Assembly (NCBI GenBank): GCA_031548545.1
Contig: JAVBQY010000006.1
Span: forward strand, 1 to 51,409
From: UBA932 sp031548545
GTDB lineage: Bacteria; Bacteroidota; Bacteroidia; Bacteroidales; UBA932
DNA: 51,409 nt
Reading direction: 5' to 3'
This document shows positions 23,176-31,622 of the stretch, piece after piece; the first letter of the stretch is position 1; every line of letters starts with the position of its first letter. A program made the translations under genes and the position numbers. The notes under the pieces were generated by a model. The model had not been told where the DNA came from. It was given only the letters and a program-made list of their open reading frames with translations, and ran no database searches.

Positions 23176-24804
23176 TTAGCGGTCAATACAGGGGATGACG
23201 TAGTCGAAGGAGGCGCCGAGCATGATCAGGTCGGCTACTTTGGTATCAATGGCAACGGATTTGAGCGCGCCGACCAGTACCAGGGAGGGGGAACGGAATT
23301 TTACGCGGTAAGGGGTTTTATCGCCACGGCTGGTGATATGTACGGCAAACTGTCCGCGGGCGTTTTCTACCCGTTGGAAAAAATCACCTTCCGGCAGTTT
23401 GATCACGGCTTTTGTTTTTTCGGCGAAAGGCCCTTCCGGAATATTATCTACCAGCTGTTCGATGATGCGCAGTGATTGTTCGATTTCATCCAGGCGGATC
23501 ACATAGCGGTCATAGGTGAGCCCTCCGGGTAGCAGGACCTCTTCAAAGTCTACTTTGTCATAGGCCGCATAAGGACTGATCTTGCGGATGTCGTTATGCC
23601 AGCCGGAGGCGCGTCCGCTGGGGCCTGTGGCGCCTAATGATATGGCTTTTTCTTTGGAGAGGTAGCCGATGTTTTTCATGCGCCCCCGGGCTATGGGGTT
23701 GTTGGAGAATAGCATATGATGCTCTTTCAACATTTTACGCATATAAACAATAAATTCTTTTACTTTTTGCCGGAAGTCCGGGTGGATATCCCTGGCCACG
23801 CCACCGATGGTATTGTAGTTGGCCATCAGTCGTCCGCCGGCCGTTTCTTCAAATATGTCCATGATTTTTTCACGGTCGCGCATCCCGTATACAAAGGCGG
23901 TGATGGAGCCCATGTCCATACACATACAGCCCCAGCCCAGCAGATGGGAGGCGATGCGGGTCAATTCGTCCATGATGGTGCGTACATATTGTGCACGGGG
24001 CGGCGCCTGTATGCCCAGGGCATTTTCGCAGCACAGGCATACGGCGTGGCGGTTCATGGTGCCTGAAAGGTAGTCGAGCCGGTCGGTCAGGTGCAGTATC
24101 TGCGGATAGGTATAGCCTTCGCACATTTTTTCCACGCCGCGGTGTATATAACCGAAATTAGGGTCGATCTTACGGATGATTTCTCCGTCCAGCGAAACCC
24201 GCAGGTGGAGTACACCGTGCATGGCGGGGTGTTGGGGTCCGAAATTCACTACGTATTCGTCGTGTTCAAAGAGTTTATGGCTAAGCTCGTTGCGCTGTCC
24301 CATCACCATGGTGACGGAAGGGACGGTTTCCATATTGTCTAAGGCTTCGCTCTCCAGTGGTACAGGGTTCAGCGCCGGGTCGGCATCATAATCTTTTCGC
24401 AGCGGATAACCCTTCCAGTCACTGCGCAGGAAGATGCGGCGCATATCCGGATGGTTGAGGAAGCGTATACCGAAAAAGTCATAGACCTCGCGCTCATATA
24501 CATTAGCGGAATCCCACAGGCTGCTAACAGAAAAAAGCTCGGGCTGCAGACGGTTATCCGTGCTTGTTTTCAATGCGATAACCAGTTCCGGCTGCTTTGA
24601 CGGCGAAAGATAATAAATCACCCCCAGGCGGTCGCCGTAATCCATTCCTACAATATCTATAAGGTAATCGAAATGTTCCTGGTTATAGAGCAGGGCGGCA
24701 GTTTCGGGCAGCTTATCCTTGGGGACGCTGATCACCGGCCGGCCGTTTTCTTCCGTTACTTCCGCAAAGGGGAAAATGGATAATTTATTCTTTAGCGCTT
24801 CCAT
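23176..24804 (-). CDS. nuoCD: Fused NADH-quinone oxidoreductase subunits C and D
   Basis: A 542-residue fusion. Residues about 1-165 are NuoC (30-kDa type), with the signature VYEREVYDFFGIRFLNHPDMRRIFLRSDWKGYPLRKDY. Residues about 180-542 are NuoD (49-kDa type): FGPQHPAMHGVLHLRVSLDGE, IGYIHRGVEKMCEGYTYPQ-like block, DRLDYLSG, and the C-terminal GASFDYVIPCIDR. It lines the quinone pocket with NuoB and NuoH. C-D fusion is normal in Bacteroidota and gamma-proteobacteria. The start overlaps the end of nuoB by 20 bases. Confidence 0.96.
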   Translation of the reverse strand: MEALKNKLSIFPFAEVTEENGRPVISVPKDKLPETAALLYNQEHFDYLIDIVGMDYGDRLGVIYYLSPSKQPELVIALKTSTDNRLQPELFSVSSLWDSANVYEREVYDFFGIRFLNHPDMRRIFLRSDWKGYPLRKDYDADPALNPVPLESEALDNMETVPSVTMVMGQRNELSHKLFEHDEYVVNFGPQHPAMHGVLHLRVSLDGEIIRKIDPNFGYIHRGVEKMCEGYTYPQILHLTDRLDYLSGTMNRHAVCLCCENALGIQAPPRAQYVRTIMDELTRIASHLLGWGCMCMDMGSITAFVYGMRDREKIMDIFEETAGGRLMANYNTIGGVARDIHPDFRQKVKEFIVYMRKMLKEHHMLFSNNPIARGRMKNIGYLSKEKAISLGATGPSGRASGWHNDIRKISPYAAYDKVDFEEVLLPGGLTYDRYVIRLDEIEQSLRIIEQLVDNIPEGPFAEKTKAVIKLPEGDFFQRVENARGQFAVHITSRGDKTPYRVKFRSPSLVLVGALKSVAIDTKVADLIMLGASFDYVIPCIDR

Positions 24805-25384
24805 GTATTTCTTCCTCTTTTTGATGATCGGGCAGGTGAAAAAAATCCTGTACTTTTATTTTGCGTGAGAGTTGCATCATACCATAAATCATAGCGTCCG
24901 GGCGGGGAGGGCATCCGGGGACATACACATCCACGGGAATAATCTGGTCTACTCCCATAACGGTATGGTAAGATTTTTTGAAGGGACCGCCGCCAATAGC
25001 ACAACTGCCAAAGGCCATTACATATTTGGGTTCTGCCATCTGTTCGTAGAGGCGAAGCAATACAGGAGCCATCTTGTGGACAATGGTGCCGCAGACAAAA
25101 ACCACATCCGCCTGGCGCGGGCTGTTGCGTGTAACTTCCCATCCGAAGCGGGAAAAATCGTAGCGAGCGGCTCCGAGACTCATGAATTCTATGCCGCAGC
25201 AACTGGTGGCAAAGGTGAGCGGCCACACGGAATTGGAACGCCCCCAGTTGATAAAGTCATTGATTTTTCCGACAAAAATGTTGACCCCATTGCTCCGTAA
25301 CTCATTGACGTAGGCTTCGAGGGTTTCATTGTCGTTGAAATCCTCGTATTGCATATTGGGGATCCGTATATCTTTTACTTCCAT
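24785..25384 (-). CDS. nuoB: NADH-quinone oxidoreductase subunit B
   Basis: Start at 25384 (MEVKDIRIPN), which overlaps the nuoA stop by ten bases; a longer frame to 25603 runs antisense-like through nuoA and is rejected. Length 199 residues. Binds the terminal cluster N2: the tandem Cys62-Cys63 (SCCGIEFMSL), Cys128 (GSCAIGGGPF) and Cys158 (VPGCPPRPDA) are all present. N2 passes electrons to quinone at the interface with NuoD. Confidence 0.96.
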   Translation of the reverse strand: MEVKDIRIPNMQYEDFNDNETLEAYVNELRSNGVNIFVGKINDFINWGRSNSVWPLTFATSCCGIEFMSLGAARYDFSRFGWEVTRNSPRQADVVFVCGTIVHKMAPVLLRLYEQMAEPKYVMAFGSCAIGGGPFKKSYHTVMGVDQIIPVDVYVPGCPPRPDAMIYGMMQLSRKIKVQDFFHLPDHQKEEEIHGSAKE

Positions 25385-25728
25385 ATTAAGGCTCCTTTTT
25401 TCCAAGCATAAGCCAATCCGAGGGTCAGGATCAGCATAAAAAAACCAACACAGAGCAGTCCGTCCATTCCCAGCTCTTTTACAATGGTGGCCCAGGGAAA
25501 GAGCAATACGGTCTCCACATCGAATACCAAATACAAAATAGCAAAGAGGTAATACCCCACACGGAATTGCATCCAGGAGGTACCCCGGGTGGGGATACCG
25601 CACTCATAAGCCTGTCCTTTTTGCGGATTCCAAGAACGCGGAGATAAGAGCCTGGCCATTACCAGTGCTATAACCACCAGGGATACAGCGGTGAGGAAGA
25701 CAACGAGAAAAAGGGCGGAGTTGGTCAT
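25375..25728 (-). CDS. nuoA: NADH-quinone oxidoreductase subunit A
   Basis: A 117-residue membrane subunit with three transmembrane helices and the family signature YECGIPTRGTSWMQFRVGYYLFAILYLVFDVETVLLFPWA, including the conserved loop Cys and the DVE motif of TM2. First gene of the nuo set, only six bases after the TPR gene, so it has no promoter of its own that I can see. Confidence 0.95.
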   Translation of the reverse strand: MTNSALFLVVFLTAVSLVVIALVMARLLSPRSWNPQKGQAYECGIPTRGTSWMQFRVGYYLFAILYLVFDVETVLLFPWATIVKELGMDGLLCVGFFMLILTLGLAYAWKKGALIWK

Positions 25729-25734
25729 TGTTGA

Positions 25735-27108
25735 TTATTTTTTCTGTAAAAATTTCAGGGATTGGATGGCGTGTTCATTTGCAGGATCAACGCTGATGGC
25801 TTTTTCAAAATTTTCAATGGCCTTGGGCTGGTCGGTATCGGCATAAAAAGATCCTATACTGGTATAGGCTTCGGATAATTTCACCTTTACGCTGCCTTTT
25901 GCCAGTTCACTATCGCCTTTAGCATTGACGATGGCTATATATTCTTCATAATACTTTATGGCGTTGCTTTCAGCAGATGCACAGAGGAGGTAACGATTGA
26001 GCCGCGCCCTGTTGAAATAAGCATCCTGTGTTTTCGGCGCCTTGTTTATTACTAAAGCAAATACGGAGTCCGCCTTTAGTACTTTAGGCTGGTAAAGCGC
26101 TCTCAACGAGTCGCACTGAGTAGCGGTGGCGTACAATACGGAATTGGAAAAATACAGGTTGTCAAGCAGGCTGCTTTTGGGGTTAAGAATGATGACCTCA
26201 AATAAACGGGCGGCATAGTCATATTTTTTGGTTTTGTAGAGTTTTACCCCCAGCTTACTGAATTCATCGTCAAAAGGCCCGTTCTTTTCAAAAGATTGTT
26301 CTATACAGCTGATACACTTGTCGAGTCGCGTCGTATCCACTACCAGGGTATCGGGAGATACGGCCAATTGCATTTCGGCCTTGCCCAGATAAATGTAATC
26401 CAGGCCTGTTACACGCTCAGGCTCTACACTGGAAATAAAGGCCGTAAGGGCATCTGTCGCCGCCTCATAATTGCCGTTTTCGTAAGCGGCATAGCCCAGG
26501 TATCTTAGAATCCTGGGATTGACCTTATCCATCTGTTGCATGGCTAAGGCTTCCTTTTCAAGCTCCTTATAATCCCTGGCTAGAATCAGGAAGTCCGCGT
26601 GGCGCATCCGTACGTTTATGGAATTATCCGTTAATGTCATATATTTTTTATAGGCAACAAGTGCTTCGGCTATATGTTCCGTATATTCTTTTTTGTCTGT
26701 CAGCGCCCAAAGATAATAAGTTTCGGCCAATTCACGATAGGCCGGAGCATAATCGGGGTGAGAATAGATAATTTCGTGGAAAATATTTACCGCTTCGGGG
26801 AATGCCTGGGTGGTTTTGGTGATGATGGCTATGTGTAATTTAGCCCTCAGGTTCGTGTCGTCCAGGTCATAGGCATTACGATAGGCGCTATAGGCAGCGC
26901 TCATTTTAGAAAGATTATAGTTGGCATCGCCTAATATCATATAGGCTTCGGCCAGTTTGGGCTTTTTACTGATGATTTTAGCCGCGTATTCCGCCGCCTT
27001 CTCATATTGTTCGGCTTCCAGCGCCTTTCGGGCTTCTTCAATGTACTGAGCCCGTCCGGTTAATCCGCAAAGGCATACAAGTAATGTGCAAAGCAGTATT
27101 TTTTTCAT
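25735..27108 (-). CDS. Periplasmic TPR-repeat protein
   Basis: A 457-residue protein with signal peptide (MKKILLCTLLVCLCGLTGRAQ). Tetratricopeptide repeats run through most of it; clear units are ARKALEAEQYEKAAEYAAKI (about residue 27), KLAEAYMILGDANYNLSKM, YAPAYRELAETYYLWAL, and a last unit IENFEKAISVDPANEHA. Probably a periplasmic scaffold. In many Bacteroidales this gene accompanies exbB-exbD-exbD-tonB and a PstS-like protein in the same order, as here (from memory of genome layouts), suggesting a shared function. Spacing to both neighbours is five to six bases. Confidence 0.9.
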   Translation of the reverse strand: MKKILLCTLLVCLCGLTGRAQYIEEARKALEAEQYEKAAEYAAKIISKKPKLAEAYMILGDANYNLSKMSAAYSAYRNAYDLDDTNLRAKLHIAIITKTTQAFPEAVNIFHEIIYSHPDYAPAYRELAETYYLWALTDKKEYTEHIAEALVAYKKYMTLTDNSINVRMRHADFLILARDYKELEKEALAMQQMDKVNPRILRYLGYAAYENGNYEAATDALTAFISSVEPERVTGLDYIYLGKAEMQLAVSPDTLVVDTTRLDKCISCIEQSFEKNGPFDDEFSKLGVKLYKTKKYDYAARLFEVIILNPKSSLLDNLYFSNSVLYATATQCDSLRALYQPKVLKADSVFALVINKAPKTQDAYFNRARLNRYLLCASAESNAIKYYEEYIAIVNAKGDSELAKGSVKVKLSEAYTSIGSFYADTDQPKAIENFEKAISVDPANEHAIQSLKFLQKK

Positions 27109-27113
27109 GACTG

Positions 27114-27989
27114 TTATGGTTCAATGGTTTTTCTGATCAATATTTCACGCTTGGGATAGGTGACAGGCACCAGGCCGGCTTTGAGTACTATCCGTTGTCC
27201 CTGGTCTCCTGCCAGGAAAGAGGCGAAGCCCATGCCCAGCCCGCTTGTTCCCTGGGCATTAATAATTTGTATTTTACGAATAAAAGGATAGATTCCGGCA
27301 GCAATGTCGTTTTGTGTAGGCTTACTGTGGTCAACCGCCAATACCCTGATTTGGTCTATGTATACTTGCAACGATGTATCGTGCTCGTATAGCCGGTCTA
27401 CCCCGATGAAGCCGATAGCGTTCTCATGGGCTGCGATATAGCGTAGTAATGCTTCTTGTGAGTCAAGAGAATAGATATGGCTATTAAAAGCAGTGATTCC
27501 TGCAAAGTCTTTAATATATTGCAGAATACCGGAGCGGCTATGGTCAAATACCAGGGTATGATAGCCGTCACCTTGGGCCAACAAGTTTTTTAACAAGGGG
27601 GAGGAGATGGTCGTATCCTTGTATTGCCTGTTAACGATCAGGGCAATGGCGTCATAGGCAATGTCCGTTCCCCGCGGGATAATTTTTAAACTGTCGAAAT
27701 GGGTTTGTTCCCTGTCTGTAAGATCACGCGGAAGGATGGCAATACGGGCAGAATCGCGGATTAGGAACTGTTGGATTTCCTGGCCCGGACAGGAGCGTAA
27801 GTGTATTTTGGCGTACCGGTACTGATGTTCGAAGACGTCGACCTGGCCTTCGATCATAGGAAAAATGCTCTCATCCACGAGGATGGTGGCTTCTCCGCGG
27901 GTGGGCGTCTCCTGCGTGTTGCTGCATGACCCGCAGGAGGTCAGCAGCAACGGGAGCAGCAGCGCCGTTAATATGCATAGTTTATTCAT
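27114..27989 (-). CDS. PstS-like substrate-binding lipoprotein
   Basis: Start at 27989 (MNKLCILTALLLPLLLTSC), overlapping the previous stop by eight bases; 291 residues. The lipobox LTSC puts the lipid on Cys19, so the protein is a membrane lipoprotein. The rest is a PBP-like fold related to phosphate-binding PstS: EATILVDESIFPMIEGQVDVFE, then ARIAILPRDLT, NAIGFIGVDRLYE and GLGMGFASFLAGDQGQRIV. No pstCAB permease or ATPase genes are near, so transport of phosphate is doubtful; it sits in a TonB energy-transducer operon. Confidence 0.88.
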   Translation of the reverse strand: MNKLCILTALLLPLLLTSCGSCSNTQETPTRGEATILVDESIFPMIEGQVDVFEHQYRYAKIHLRSCPGQEIQQFLIRDSARIAILPRDLTDREQTHFDSLKIIPRGTDIAYDAIALIVNRQYKDTTISSPLLKNLLAQGDGYHTLVFDHSRSGILQYIKDFAGITAFNSHIYSLDSQEALLRYIAAHENAIGFIGVDRLYEHDTSLQVYIDQIRVLAVDHSKPTQNDIAAGIYPFIRKIQIINAQGTSGLGMGFASFLAGDQGQRIVLKAGLVPVTYPKREILIRKTIEP

Positions 27990-28218
27990 TGGTACCGCTG
28001 TTGGAAGAACCAAGGTCTTTATGCAGGCGTATCAGCCGGAATACGGCATAACTGATGAGTATGAGCCCGAAGCCAATCCGTGTGGCGGGCGTAAGGTTGA
28101 ACGGAAGGTCTTTCATGAATACAAAAGCAAGGCCCAGCAATAGATAGGCTGCAATAAAGCAAAGCCCCATGACGGTAAATACCTTCTGTCTGAAAGGTAG
28201 TTGATTAAATCGTTTCAT
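27982..28218 (-). CDS. Small two-helix membrane protein in the exb/tonB operon
   Basis: A 78-residue protein of unknown function. Two hydrophobic helices are visible: VFTVMGLCFIAAYLLLGLAFVF (about residues 14-35) and IGFGLILISYAVFRLI (about 48-63), with a short loop containing LPFNLTPATR. It shares one base with the tonB stop and overlaps the PstS-like start by eight bases, so translation is coupled on both sides. That tight fit supports it as a real gene. Confidence 0.8.
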   Translation of the reverse strand: MKRFNQLPFRQKVFTVMGLCFIAAYLLLGLAFVFMKDLPFNLTPATRIGFGLILISYAVFRLIRLHKDLGSSNSGTNE

Positions 28219-29036
28219 TATCGTATTCTAATAATTATAGGTTTGATATACGCCACGCGCACAGGCTTGCCGTTAATAATACCGGGTTTCCATTTGGGCG
28301 CCTTTTCCAGGGCCCGGACAACGTTCCGGGCAACACTTGGAAAGCCTCCGTCCCGAAGTATCTGAATGTCAGTCAGCGTACCATTCTTTTCAATCACAAA
28401 ACGCACAATGATACGAAAATCCGTAGAAGTACTGATATCGCTCAGGTCTATGCTCCGGATAATATAGGCATCGAATTTCTCCAGTCCGCCGGGGTATTCC
28501 GGTTGCACCTGTACGGTTTGCACCAGGTGTATTTCGTTATCTTCGACAATGGCGGTTTGCTCAGCCGACTTTTCTTCAATGACGATTTCACCGTCGGCGC
28601 TGCCTGTTACGTCATGAGAACCGGCATCTGCCGTTTTTAGGACTTCCTGGGTGACCAATTCTTCTACTACCTCATTCTCCGGTGCGACTACGGGAGGCGT
28701 GAATTTCTTGACATCTTTGAGCGACTTGATTTCCTGAACCGGCGGCGGCGGAACGTATTTATCAAGCGCCGTTTCTTCCGGAGGCGGCAACAGGTCTACC
28801 ATCGTAACTTTCTCATCAATTGTTTTTATACCAGACCCTGTGCTGTTCCGGATTTCTGAGATGATAAGCTGTGCGGAAACCAGCAGGGAAAATACAAAGG
28901 CTCCTATGATCAAGGCTTTTACGGTAATAGCGGATGATTTTTTACGCAGCTCGTAAGCTCCATACTCTTTGTTTCTCTCGTTAAAGACCGTGTCAATCCA
29001 ACGTTGTCCGTATAAGTTTATTTTAGCGTTTAACAT
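28218..29036 (-). CDS. tonB: TonB-family energy transducer
   Basis: A 272-residue TonB. An N-terminal cytoplasmic stretch with NERNKEYGAYELRKKSS (a Bacteroidota TonB signature) is followed by one membrane anchor at about residues 38-60, a periplasmic proline-rich linker (LLPPPEETALDKYVPPPPVQE) and the C-terminal TonB domain (about 190-272) with RFVIEKNGTLTDIQILRDGGF and ALEKAPKWKPGIINGKPVRV. Transfers proton-motive force from ExbB/ExbD to outer-membrane receptors. It lies 21 bases downstream of the second exbD. Confidence 0.94.
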   Translation of the reverse strand: MLNAKINLYGQRWIDTVFNERNKEYGAYELRKKSSAITVKALIIGAFVFSLLVSAQLIISEIRNSTGSGIKTIDEKVTMVDLLPPPEETALDKYVPPPPVQEIKSLKDVKKFTPPVVAPENEVVEELVTQEVLKTADAGSHDVTGSADGEIVIEEKSAEQTAIVEDNEIHLVQTVQVQPEYPGGLEKFDAYIIRSIDLSDISTSTDFRIIVRFVIEKNGTLTDIQILRDGGFPSVARNVVRALEKAPKWKPGIINGKPVRVAYIKPIIIRIR

Positions 29037-29057
29037 ATTTATAGTCGTGTTAAGTGG

Positions 29058-29609
29058 TTAATATAAACCTGCCCCTTCGAGGATTTTAATATCATCCGGA
29101 GTAATATCGACAATAGCATAGGTCTTTATGCGCGTAATCACCATTTCATCGAGCACGTCTACCAGGTGGTTGTATTGTGATTTTTCACTCGGTTTAATGA
29201 TAACAATCAGCCCTTTGGTAGTGTCCTGGGTCGCAGAAAGTATCTGCCTGTTTTTAAGCAGGAGGCTTTGCCTGATGCCGTTTTTACCGTAGTCCACGAC
29301 CTCGGGGCCTTCAAGGGGTTGAGTGGTCTGTCCCATGTACCACATGAGCTGGTCACCGGTACCCAGTAGTAAGGTTACGGTACGGTTCTCGGCCACTTTG
29401 GTCTCATTGTTTTCAGTGGGGTCAGAATTGTCGGGCATCCCCAGGTTCATGGATTGGGGCTTGGATAATGTTGTAGTAAGCATAAAAAAGGTGATGAGCA
29501 AAAATGCCAGGTCAACCATGGCGGTAAGGTCCACCTTGGAATCCATCTTTTTACTCCGGACTTTTTTACCTTTCCCTTTCTTAGCGCTATCTGTATTTAA
29601 TTCAGCCAT
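29058..29609 (-). CDS. exbD: Biopolymer transport protein ExbD/TolR (second copy)
   Basis: A 183-residue ExbD-type protein with one transmembrane helix: KVDLTAMVDLAFLLITFFMLTTTLSKP, where the Asp in MVDLAF is the conserved proton-handling residue. The remainder is a periplasmic domain with LIVIIKPSEKSQYNHLVDVLDEM. It has a Lys-rich N-terminus (KKGKGKKVRSKKMDSK). Two tandem exbD genes are usual in this Bacteroidota operon; they are not close duplicates of each other. Confidence 0.93.
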   Translation of the reverse strand: MAELNTDSAKKGKGKKVRSKKMDSKVDLTAMVDLAFLLITFFMLTTTLSKPQSMNLGMPDNSDPTENNETKVAENRTVTLLLGTGDQLMWYMGQTTQPLEGPEVVDYGKNGIRQSLLLKNRQILSATQDTTKGLIVIIKPSEKSQYNHLVDVLDEMVITRIKTYAIVDITPDDIKILEGAGLY

Positions 29610-29627
29610 AATGCTTGTTGTTAGAGG

Positions 29628-30242
29628 TTAAAAATCATCGGAACGCAGGCCTGTAACCAGGAAGAAGTTATTTTTCCCCTGGTCTTGCAGGATGTCGATG
29701 ACCTTTTTAATATTAGGGTACGCAATTGTTGCATCTCCCTTAATCGCAATATCCAGGTCTTTGTTGTCTATCTGTTTTGTAGCCATACGGGCGTAAAGGA
29801 TCCAGTCATGCAGTTGGTTGTTGGTGGAGTCGGCCGGGATTCCGGGTTGTACGCCCGGCTTGTTCCGGTCTGCATTTTTCATGGCGATCAGCTGATGCAA
29901 GACCCTGATGTCCGCACCGAAAAAATCAATCAATGAAAAAGCGTCGGCTTCATCGGCCGTAAAACTGATGCCGTATTTAGCCGCCATATTTTCCAACATC
30001 ACTTTCCGGACCTCTTTTCCGGTTACCCCAAAAAACACCTTGTTCTCGCCCACAGTGATAGTAGCCAGGTTGGAGTCGGGCAGTTTTGACTGCACGGTAC
30101 TGGCCGGCACATCAACCGGATAGGGCTCAGGTAGTTTGGCCGTAGAGGTCATGATAAAAAAGGACAAGAGCAAGAAGGCCACGTCACACATGGCTGTCAT
30201 ATCTATTCTTGTGCTTTTTTTCGCTGTTTTTACTTTTGCCAT
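29628..30242 (-). CDS. exbD: Biopolymer transport protein ExbD/TolR (first copy)
   Basis: A 204-residue ExbD with the single TM helix RIDMTAMCDVAFLLLSFFIMTSTAKLPEPY; the Asp in MCDVAF is the conserved functional residue. The periplasmic part contains an insertion-like stretch (about 85-145) and ends DIAIKGDATIAYPNIKKVIDILQDQGKNNFFLVTGL, the ExbD C-terminal fold. It is 12 bases after exbB and 18 before the second exbD. Confidence 0.93.
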   Translation of the reverse strand: MAKVKTAKKSTRIDMTAMCDVAFLLLSFFIMTSTAKLPEPYPVDVPASTVQSKLPDSNLATITVGENKVFFGVTGKEVRKVMLENMAAKYGISFTADEADAFSLIDFFGADIRVLHQLIAMKNADRNKPGVQPGIPADSTNNQLHDWILYARMATKQIDNKDLDIAIKGDATIAYPNIKKVIDILQDQGKNNFFLVTGLRSDDF

Positions 30243-30254
30243 AATGCAGCGGTA

Positions 30255-31067
30255 TTAGTTTTTGAATTTCCGGTAAGCCTGGGTCAGAGAGAAACCGGCT
30301 TCATCAATGAAGTAAGTAAGGGTATCTATCTTAGACGTGAAGTAGTTGTACGCAATAGTGGCCAGGATGGACGTGGCGATACCGGTAGCGGTGTTGATAA
30401 GGGCTTCAGAAATACCATTGGCCAGCTGTGCCTGGTCAGGTGTACCGGCTACTGCCAATCCGGAGAAGGCCTTGATCATCCCGGAAACGGTTCCGAGCAG
30501 TCCGAGCAGGGTACCAATGGATACCATGGTGGCGATGATGGTCATATTTTTTTCCAATACAGGCATTTCCAATGCTGTAGCTTCTTCTATTTCTTTTTGG
30601 ATATTTTCAGCCGCTTTTTCGGAGTCAATACCCTCTTTTCTGGAATCTTTGTATTTTACCAATGCGGCGCGTACTACATTGGCTACGGAGCCTTTCTGTT
30701 TGTCACAAAGGGCCATGGCGCTATCAATATCACCCTGTATAATGTTTCCTTGTACGTTATTCACAAATTTGTCCAGGCTACCTTTTCCTTCGGCTTTGGT
30801 AATCACGAAGAAACGTTCAATAGAGAATACTATACTCATGAGCAACAGCCCCATAAGTCCAGGTACGATGTACCCGCCCTTATAAATCATACCTAAGAAA
30901 TTACCAGGCAGGGGATGGCCGTTGACAGGATCACCGCCTTCGAAATTGGCAGGGCTACCCATGATGAATTTCCAGATAATGAATCCAATAATCAAACAGA
31001 TAACAATAGTAAGACCGGCAAAGAGATTAGAGGCTTTTGAAGCCGTTGATTTTTTTAAAGTTTCCAT
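30255..31067 (-). CDS. exbB: MotA/TolQ/ExbB proton channel protein
   Basis: Start at 31067 (METLKKST), the first ATG followed by the usual short charged N-terminus; an extension to 31103 has no support. Length 270 residues. Three TM regions: about 17-38, 70-95 and a C-terminal pair in ATMVSIGTLLGLLGTVSGMIKAFSGLA with the family motif GLLGTVxGMI, and INTATGIATSILATIAYNYF. Forms the pentameric stator with ExbD and drives TonB. First gene of the exb block; I see no clear consensus promoter in the 113 bases upstream. Confidence 0.94.
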   Translation of the reverse strand: METLKKSTASKASNLFAGLTIVICLIIGFIIWKFIMGSPANFEGGDPVNGHPLPGNFLGMIYKGGYIVPGLMGLLLMSIVFSIERFFVITKAEGKGSLDKFVNNVQGNIIQGDIDSAMALCDKQKGSVANVVRAALVKYKDSRKEGIDSEKAAENIQKEIEEATALEMPVLEKNMTIIATMVSIGTLLGLLGTVSGMIKAFSGLAVAGTPDQAQLANGISEALINTATGIATSILATIAYNYFTSKIDTLTYFIDEAGFSLTQAYRKFKN

Positions 31068-31138
31068 ATAATTGTTATTTTTTATTTGTACAAAACAGAA
31101 CATACCCTTACCTTGAGGCAGGGCATAAATACCAAAAC

Positions 31139-31158
31139 GCCCGTATTGTTTGTACGGG
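31139..31158 (-). terminator. Weak hairpin between the small secreted-protein gene and exbB
   Basis: On the minus strand CCCGTA (31158-31153) pairs with TACGGG (31145-31140) across seven bases and is followed by CGTTTTGG. Short stem and a poor T tract, so at best a partial terminator. Confidence 0.3.
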
Positions 31159-31180
31159 AAATGTAAGGTGTGGAAAGCGC

Positions 31181-31555
31181 TTAAATTCTAAGTGTATTAA
31201 GCTTTATGTAGTTGTTCTTTTGGGGAAGGGGGAGGAAAGCAATAAGTGCACAGGGTTGTGAAATGCCTTCCAGATACCGTTCTATATTAAAAAAGTACAG
31301 TAATAACGAACTATTGGATTTCTTGAGATGTATCCTTGAAAATTCTGCCCGGACCTCAGACGGAACAACGGTAGGCGCCGGTGTCGACATTTTTTCGGTG
31401 GCAATTCCTCCATCTGCAGAAATACAGGATGCTTCTATTGTTAATGTAGGGAGAGTGGTATTTAATCCTTGCGGCTGTCCATCCTCGGACACAGGCGTTC
31501 CGTAGAAGGAAAGCACAGAAAACAAGAGTATTAATATGGTCAAAGCCTTTCTCAC
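31181..31555 (-). CDS. Small exported hypothetical protein
   Basis: A 124-residue frame with GTG start at 31555 and a good signal peptide (RKALTILILLFSVLSFYGTPVS). The rest has no motif I know. It is preceded by an exact promoter (31574-31604, minus), 18 bases from the -7 box to the start. Those two facts make it more likely real than the overlapping plus-strand frame at 31212-31505. Co-directional with exbB but separated by a 113-base gap and a weak hairpin. Confidence 0.55.
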   Translation of the reverse strand: MRKALTILILLFSVLSFYGTPVSEDGQPQGLNTTLPTLTIEASCISADGGIATEKMSTPAPTVVPSEVRAEFSRIHLKKSNSSLLLYFFNIERYLEGISQPCALIAFLPLPQKNNYIKLNTLRI

Positions 31556-31573
31556 AAGTGATTTTTAAGTATG

Positions 31574-31604
31574 CAAAGATAATATTTTATTGTATCTTTG
31601 CAAA
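31574..31604 (-). promoter_or_regulatory. Promoter of the small exported-protein gene
   Basis: On the minus strand TTTG (31604-31601), 19-base spacer, TATCTTTG (31581-31574): exact consensus. It overlaps the divergent plus-strand -7 box at 31593-31600. Confidence 0.7.
31593..31600 (+). promoter_or_regulatory. -7 element for the DUF2156 gene
   Basis: TATCTTTG matches TAnnTTTG exactly and lies 22 bases before the ATG at 31623; the -33 position reads TATG. It is face to face with the minus-strand promoter, so RNA polymerase probably cannot occupy both at once. Confidence 0.5.
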
Positions 31605-31622
31605 GTTGCTAATTTTTTTTGA

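Noticed and set aside
25385..25603. 73-codon extension of nuoB
   Set aside because: It lies within nuoA in another frame; NuoB proteins begin at the short N-terminus and the overlap of ten bases with nuoA fits an operon.
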